DNA from: Brasenia schreberi
Taxonomy: Eukaryota; Streptophyta; Magnoliopsida; Nymphaeales; Cabombaceae
Assembly (NCBI GenBank): GCA_036023115.1
Contig: JAYKKT010000080.1
Location: forward strand, 8,631,501-8,695,500
Direction: 5' to 3'
Length of the DNA stretch: 64,000 nucleotides
Shown here in pieces: positions 58,240-64,000 of the stretch; within the stretch, counting starts at the first letter, position 1, and every line of letters starts with the position of its first letter. The translations under genes were made by a program, and so were the position numbers. The notes below the pieces were generated by a model. The model was not told where the DNA came from. It did no database searches and saw only the letters and a list, made by a program, of their open reading frames with translations.

Positions 58240-60911
58240 TTTCATGACTGCTATTGCAATCACTACCCATTGTGTGGTTATTTACCTACACAACAATCAA
58301 ACATATCTCAAACCCATTTTCGCAACATGTTTTGAGAAAAACTCTTTTGTAATGCCTTTAGTCAAGGGGTCTGTCAACATATCATTTGTTGGCATGTATG
58401 AAATGGATATTTCCTTTCTCATAACCATATCATGAACATAGTGGTATTTAACCATTATATGCTTGCTTTTAGAGCTATCAGCTCCACTCTTGATAAGAGT
58501 AATTATTGCATTGTTGTCACATTAAATGACAACAGGCTCGTCGGCTATTTCCAGCTTCAAATTACATATAAAGTAGCTTATCCAGACAACACTCATTGCA
58601 ACCACATAGCAAGCCACATACTCAGCTTCCTATATATGCAATGCTATACAACTCTGTTTCTTGCATGCCCAAGAAACAACACGACCTCTAAATAAGAATA
58701 TTTGTCCCGAAGTAGATTTGTTATCATCTTTGCTCCCAGGAAAGTCAGCATCGAAGTATTCTACCACTTTCAGTTCATCTGCTTGAAAACACAGTTTCAA
58801 GTCTCTTATTCCTTTCAGATATCTTAAAATCCTTTTTAGAACTATCCAATGCTATCATCCAGGATTACTTTGATATCTACTAACAAGACCAACAACAAAG
58901 CTAATATCAGGTCTTGTACATAGTGTAACATATATCAAGCTAACCACAACTTATGCATAAGGAACATTAGGCTTATCGTCTCCTTCACCAGGACAATCAG
59001 CCTTACTTATTTTGACCCCTTTTACAATGGGTGTAACAATAGACTTGCATTCACCCATTTTGAACTGCTTGATGATATAGTCAATATATCTCTCCTGACT
59101 TAGGCATAAGAGTTTAGATTCTCTATTTCGAGAGATTTTATACCTATAATATAGGATGCTTCCCCCATATCCTTCATTTTGAACCTTGAGTTTAACCATG
59201 ACTTGGTTTTGACAATCATCTCATTGTCATTCCCAATCAACAATATGTCATCTACATACAATGATAAAATGACAAAATAGCTCCCACTATTTCAGACATA
59301 TATACAAAGATCAAGTTCATTAGCCACAAACCAAAGGTCTATTATGGTATTTTGAAAAGTCAAATATCATTGGTGAGGTGACTGTTTCAGGCCATATAGG
59401 GATTTTCTCAACCTATATACTTTATCTTATTCACCTTCAACTATAAATCCTTCGAGCTGCTGCATATATATGATTTCATCTAAATCTCAGTTTAGAAAAG
59501 TTGTCTTTACATCTAACTGATGTAAGTCTAAATCATAATATGCAAATATTACGAGTATTATCCTTATGAATGCAAATTTCGTAACTAGGGAATATGTCTC
59601 AATATAATCTTCTGCTCTTTTTGCGAAAAAACCCTTTGCAACCAACATCGCTTTAAACTTGTCAATTGAACCATCGACCTTGTATTTCTTTTTCAAAACC
59701 CATTATCAGCCTATAACTTTCCTTCCTTTTGGCAAATCAGCCAATTCTCATACTTGGTTTTTTTCAATAGATTCAATTTCCTCATCCATAACTTTCCCCC
59801 AATCTGTTTCTTCCGATGAGTTCATATCTTGTTGATAAGTCAAGTTATCAGTCAAATCATCTAGATCCACCGAATTACACACTTGTTCTTTAAAATTAGT
59901 GTGATAATCCTTTAAGTAGGAGGGTGTCACCGTACGCCTTTTATACCCACTTAAAGTTTCGGTTGTTTGAGGAAGGTTTTCTATGAGTTCAAATGATGAT
60001 TGATCTATGTCTACTAGATCGTCAGTATATTCATCATTATTTTTCAGAATGTCATTCTTAGTATCTTCTAAGAATTCAATATCTCTACTTTCTATCAGTC
60101 CGTAACTGATATCGCTTTGATCATTTAGGATATTCGATTAATATACATCTCAAGGACCTACTGTCTAGCTTATCTCTAGACCAATAAAGGATCTTAATAT
60201 GTGCAATAGATCTCCACCTCCTAAGATGACTTAGGTTGGATTTTCTTCCAAACCACATCTCATATGGTGTAGTGAATACAATCTTACATGGCACTCTACT
60301 AAGTATGTATGCCGCTGTACTTATTGCTTCTCCCCAAAATATCCTTGGTAAAGAAGCATCAATTAACATTGACCTTGTCATATTTAGTAAGGTCCTATTA
60401 TATCTTTTAGTTACACCATTCTGTTGAGGTGTCCTAGGCATTGTATTTTACTTTGCAATACCAAAATCTTTACAAAATTCAAGAAATTCTGCAGAGGTAT
60501 ATTTACCACCTCTATCTGATCTTAAGACTTTGATTGAATGCCCTAGTTGATTTTCAACTTCCTACTTGTATTCTTTAAAAGCTTCAAGTACCATATATTT
60601 ATGTGCCAAGAGATATAAATAAGTATATCTCGAGTAATCATCGATAAAGGTAATAAAATAAACCTTTCCACAATGTGACCTTACTCTGAATGGTTTACAT
60701 AAATCCATGTGAATGACCTCCAACAGAGTTGTTGACCTTTTTGACTCTTTGCGAAAAACTTTCCTTGATGTTCTACATCAAATTTTCCAAAGAATAATAT
60801 TCTCCCATGTTTCCCCACAGTCACCTTGCTAGGAATAAACCTTACTTCAAAACCTTTCTTTATTAAGACAGAAACCGAAACCAGATTGCGCCTTATAGAT
60901 GGCACAATCAA
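58240..60911 (-). pseudogene. copia element L: integrase, RT, RNase H
   Basis: Minus-strand order: pre-integrase 60911-60681 (RRNLVSVSVLIKKGFEVRF), integrase (60441-60121: TPQQNGVTKRYNRTLLNM, IFWGEAISTAAYILSRVP), linker 59930-59748, RT (59696-59487: DGSIDKFKAMLVAKGF, LHQLDVKTTFLN; further blocks near 59390 and 59270), RT end 59199-58951 (LSQERYIDYIIKQFKMGECK), and RNase H to about 58240. Stops and frameshifts separate the blocks. The family resembles the common plant copia lineage with a KTTFLNG(D/E)L RT motif. Confidence 0.85.
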
Positions 60912-60949
60912 TACATCACTCAGTACAACCAGTTTGCCTTTTACAAAAA

Positions 60950-61974
60950 TTCTAAAGGATCAAGTACCTAAAACATCTAAGAAAATATTATTTTCCATGT
61001 ACACTCGATATTCTCATGTTTGTATTCATTTAGATCCACTGCCCCTTCCTTGGTCTTCGAAATATGTCTACTAGCTTCAAACTCAATCCACCAATTAGTC
61101 ATCGAGCGATCCATATAGAGACATTTTGATATTACGCAAATTATGTCTTGCTTTTCTGATTGTTTGCATTGTGGATTGTTTCCTCCACATTTCCTGTTGT
61201 AGCAATCTATTTTATAGTGTCTCATATTTCCACAGCTAAAACAGTTAACCCGAGAAGCGGTTTGCTGTGTTTTCTTAAAAAATTGACCGCCCTTTTTGTT
61301 ATTCTTGCCAAACTTTTTGTTTGATTTATTTATCTTTTCGTTGGATTTGGAGCTAGACACTATCTCATCTTTTACAACTAGCAATTTTTCTTTCTTGTTT
61401 TTACTCATATGTTTTAGAGGCAATTCAGAAAGGTTAATTTCTGGCCCTAATCTGAAGGCAGTGGTGACTATGTTCCATGACGAGAGAAGACTGTTCAAAA
61501 TTGTTGATATCTGTATAGGTTTCGGGATGATTGATTTTTTCATATCTAGGTCCCTAGCCATTACCAACATGTGGTTTACATATTCTACTACGTTGTTCCA
61601 TTCTTTCATTTTAAAGGAATTGTATTTCTGTAGTAGCAGTTGAACATGCAATTTGGCAGTTGTATCATATTTAGCTATTATGGAGTCGAACAACTCTTTT
61701 GCGGTCTTGTATTTTTCGACGACCCTAATCATGTCATCCTCATGTATGTCAACATGACAGTTTTTGCTATTGTATCATCCTTTAGAAATATTTTATATAT
61801 TTCTATTTGTTGCTTAGTTGCATCTAGTGGTGGCAGACACACAGTTTCCTTTAAGACATACTCAATACCTTCAAGTGTTAGAGCATGCAAAATTCTTCTT
61901 TTCCATGTTTGGAAGTTCAGACTGTTTAATTTTTCGGTTTTTGTGAGTTCCGACACAGATATTCTAGAGTTCAT
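60950..61974 (-). pseudogene. copia element L: gag and protease remnant
   Basis: Gag starts at the ATG at 61974 (MNSRISVSELTKTEKLNSLN) and has one frameshift near 61735. It then continues in the long frame 61732-60977 with LFDSIIAKYDTTAKLHVQLL and NLSELPLKHM. The zinc knuckle CFSCGNMRHYKIDC (near 61240) is intact CX2CX4HX4C. The protease active-site segment reads WWIEFEASRHIS near 61085, where DSG(A) is expected, so the catalytic Asp is lost. Confidence 0.85.
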
Positions 61975-61984
61975 TTTTATGTGA

Positions 61985-63206
61985 TTGACAATTATAACAA
62001 TTAGACAGTATAAAAAAGAAACATTTAACAAGCAACAAAACACACATAGCATGAATCTTATTAGAACGATGCAGAATATCGTAAAAATGAGCTGAAAATA
62101 ACTCATTTCTAATATATAAACAACCTAAGATAAATTCATAATTTTCTCAAAATGTTTCTGCCTTTGATAATTTCTAAAAAATATCAGGGGTAAAATAGTA
62201 ATTTAAATGTCTGTCCACTTTTGTAATTTTCAGAAACAACCAAGGACAGACCAGTAAAATTACTTTTTGGTATTCCTGTGAAATTTGTAACTGATTGGGG
62301 GTAAATCTGTAATTTTGCCAATCTGAATATGGAATTTTCTAAAAAGGATAGGGATAAATTTGTCTTTTGATATAGTGACAGTATTGTAATAAACTAAATC
62401 GGGAAGGGCAGTAATGTAAATCAATAGCTCGATATTTTGTAATTTCCAAAAACTACTGGAGGGTAAAATCAACTTTTCTCCTATATAAGGGCAAAACAAT
62501 CTTTTTTACTCAAAAATATGTGGATATTTTCATCTGGATATTTTCATAATTTTATCCAATGACAGTCTTGTAAAATTTAAAAACCAGTGGGGGCACAACG
62601 AACTTTTTAGTCCGCTGCCCAAGGCAGTTTCCCGAGAAACTATCAGCAATTTCGAAAAGCTAATGGTTTCTGCCCACAGTTTTCTAAAACCGCCTAGCGA
62701 TTTTTTGGGCGCTATAAAAGAGCGGAGGAGAGAGAGTGAGAGGATGGAAAACACCGAGAGAGAGAGAGAGAGAGAGTGGCCCGACGTTCCGTCTCTTGGC
62801 CACTGGCCCTCTGCCGTTGGTTTCAGTTGTTCCGCCTCTTGGCCCTTGGTCACTCACGGCCCTTGCGGTTGGATGTTCTATTGCGGTTGTCCTTTTGGCC
62901 ACGCGTGACCCTTGTCGTTGTTCTCCTGCGGGTGTCCCTTTTGGCCACCCATGACCCTTGTCGCTGTTCTCCTACAGGTGTCCTTTGGCCTACTAGCTTT
63001 TGGCACCCGAAGCCATTGCGGATTTTCTGTTTTTTTTCTTCTTTTCGACCGATCTCTGCCCTGTCTGACTCTAGCAGGGTTTGCCCTCTGCTCTGTCTCG
63101 ACTCAGATCGAGTTCTCTACCATTGAAAAAAGATAGGAAGCTCTCCTCTTCTTCCCGATTTTTTTTATGTAGACTAAGGCATACTTGTTTGCAGGGTCAA
63201 GAACGA
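61985..63206 (-). other. long leader of element L between primer site and gag
   Basis: This ~1.2-kb stretch between gag and the primer site has no convincing gene. Its right half (62640-63130) is clearly richer in G+C than its surroundings and holds a GA tract (62757-62777), a plus-strand TATA-like CGCTATAAAAGAGCGG near 62710 and a tandem repeat at 62898-62993. Overlapping plus-strand open frames at 62663-63302 are short and look like no known protein. Confidence 0.5.
62898..62993. repeat. ~48-bp tandem duplication
   Basis: Two units share TTGGCCAC, TGACCCTTGTCG, TGTTCTCCT and GGTGTCC in order, with a few changes. A related TTGGCC word also precedes the first unit. Confidence 0.8.
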
Positions 63207-63221
63207 GGCCTTGATACCAAA
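63207..63221 (-). other. primer binding site of element L
   Basis: TTTGGTATCAAGGCC on the minus strand, directly beside the LTR end (CCACA), resembles the tRNA-iMet site TGGTATCAGAGC. Confidence 0.75.
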
Positions 63222-63515
63222 TGTGGCATTTTCTATTGTCTTCTTGTCAGATTCCAGCTTCTGTCAACCTCTAGTGCTTCTTCGTTGACCTCCGGTTCCT
63301 AGCCGTGTTGCTTCTCAAGTATGTTTTTAGCAGAAGAACAAAGGTATGTGGTTTATCTGTTTGAGGTTTCCTCTTAGTGGGGTTTTCCTGGGAAGAAGTG
63401 GGTTTTCGGTATTTTGATGATGTTTGATGATTGTATGTATCTCTTGACTGTGATGCTTTGTATTTATAGAGCAGCGCATGCTCCTCTCTTACCTGGGTAT
63501 CGCAGTACCTGTTAA
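63222..63515 (-). repeat. 5' LTR of copia element L (5' part missing)
   Basis: It aligns with 57692-57985 of the 3' LTR, including AACAAAGGTATGTGGTTTA, CTGTTTGAGGTTTCCTCTTA and a TATTTATAGAGCAGCGCATG segment. Homology stops near 63515, so the outer part of this LTR is lost. Confidence 0.8.
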
Positions 63516-63794
63516 TTACAATGCAATAACAGCAAAACATATAGAGCCCAATGACTATTGTCCATCTTGGCATGAGCGAAGTAGGAAGAAAGCACATTAA
63601 GTAGAAATGGACAATTACATTAAGGAACCCAGTAAAAGAGCAAGGAACCCAGTAAAAGAGCTAAGCGATATGTATCCAAGTCCTCAATGGCTTGTCTAGT
63701 GATTTCCAATGCTTCTTTAGTTTTCATTCGAAGATTCATTTGTTCTTGCTAGCCAAATTTTTTATAGGGCACTACCCGTGATTTGAATAGTTTT
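63516..63794. other. no gene recognised
   Basis: Unique-looking AT-rich sequence with a short immediate repeat (AAGGAACCCAGTAAAAGAGC twice at about 63621-63661). Confidence 0.55.
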
Positions 63795-64000
63795 TTGTAA
63801 TGATGAAAAAATTGATGAAGATGTTACGCATACAATTAGTATAGGTTAGTTAAAATGAAGATGAGCATAAGGTATTCTATGTGACAAGAAGATTGCATTA
63901 AAGTTGAGTGATAAATATTATAGAACAACAATTACACCTCGTGTTGTATATTCCGAGTGTTGGGTAGTTAATTATAAACGCATACAAAAGATGTCTATAG
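63795..64000 (+). mobile_element. RTE-clade LINE fragment, runs off the window
   Basis: It matches copy F from about 47075 to 47280: GATGAAGATGTTACGCATA, then GATAAATATTATAGAACAAC, then GAGTGTTGGGTAGTTAATTA and CAAAAGATGTCT. It is the C-terminal part after the RT domain. The 3' end and tail should lie just beyond the window. Confidence 0.85.

Noticed and set aside
62663..63302. Plus-strand open frames in the GC-rich stretch as a gene
   Set aside because: Several short overlapping frames in all phases, no domain; the stretch lies between the primer site and gag of a minus-strand copia element.

Overview
The window looks like gene-poor, AT-rich nuclear DNA from a flowering plant. The evidence is the first exon of a plant-specific cytochrome P450 (CYP711A/MAX1 type), a plant PRP16-type splicing-helicase gene with introns, plant-type Ty1/copia, hAT and RTE elements, and long (TA)n microsatellites. 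Species cannot be named from this sequence. No rRNA, tRNA, CRISPR or prokaryotic feature was recognised.

Host genes: only two traces are convincing. At 1351-1610 (minus) is exon 1 of a strigolactone-pathway P450 with a clean splice donor; the rest of the gene is outside the window or lost. At 50381-53457 (plus) are the 3' exons of a DEAH7/PRP16 helicase. They have lost the 5' half and carry one nonsense codon and two frameshifting deletions, so this is a pseudogene fragment.

Transposon layout. (1) One family of RTE-clade LINEs with (TTG)n tails accounts for eight insertions: A 4268-6567, a 3' stub 9494-9605, B 10580-12764, D 22324-25488, a 38-bp tail 25780-25817, E 30746-31795, F 44800-47659, and a piece running off the end at 63795. 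(2) Decayed Ty1/copia elements: a scrap at 3690; M/N 7585-9480; K 16413-25598 with both LTRs; G 31820-34845; H and I 34850-41034 in convergent orientation; J 41035-49951, split; a gag scrap near 55 kb; L 57692-63515 with both LTRs. (3) One 8.3-kb hAT element (41388-49683) lies inside J's LTR and itself contains RTE F. (4) Short hAT-like non-autonomous elements lie near 0.9, 10.2 and 14.1 kb, the second holding RTE B.

The nesting gives relative ages: copia J, then hAT, then RTE F; copia K, then RTE D; small hAT-like element, then RTE B. Every element coding region seen is broken by stops, frameshifts, deletions or inversions, so nothing here looks autonomous. The most informative signals are the structural scars: an internal LINE inversion with 3-nt microhomologies, a 38-bp micro-insertion with target-site duplication, recurrent loss of a Trp codon in one Trp run across LINE copies, an LTR fragment between 17-bp direct repeats, and two copia halves facing each other as a long inverted repeat. 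I found no convincing new biological system.
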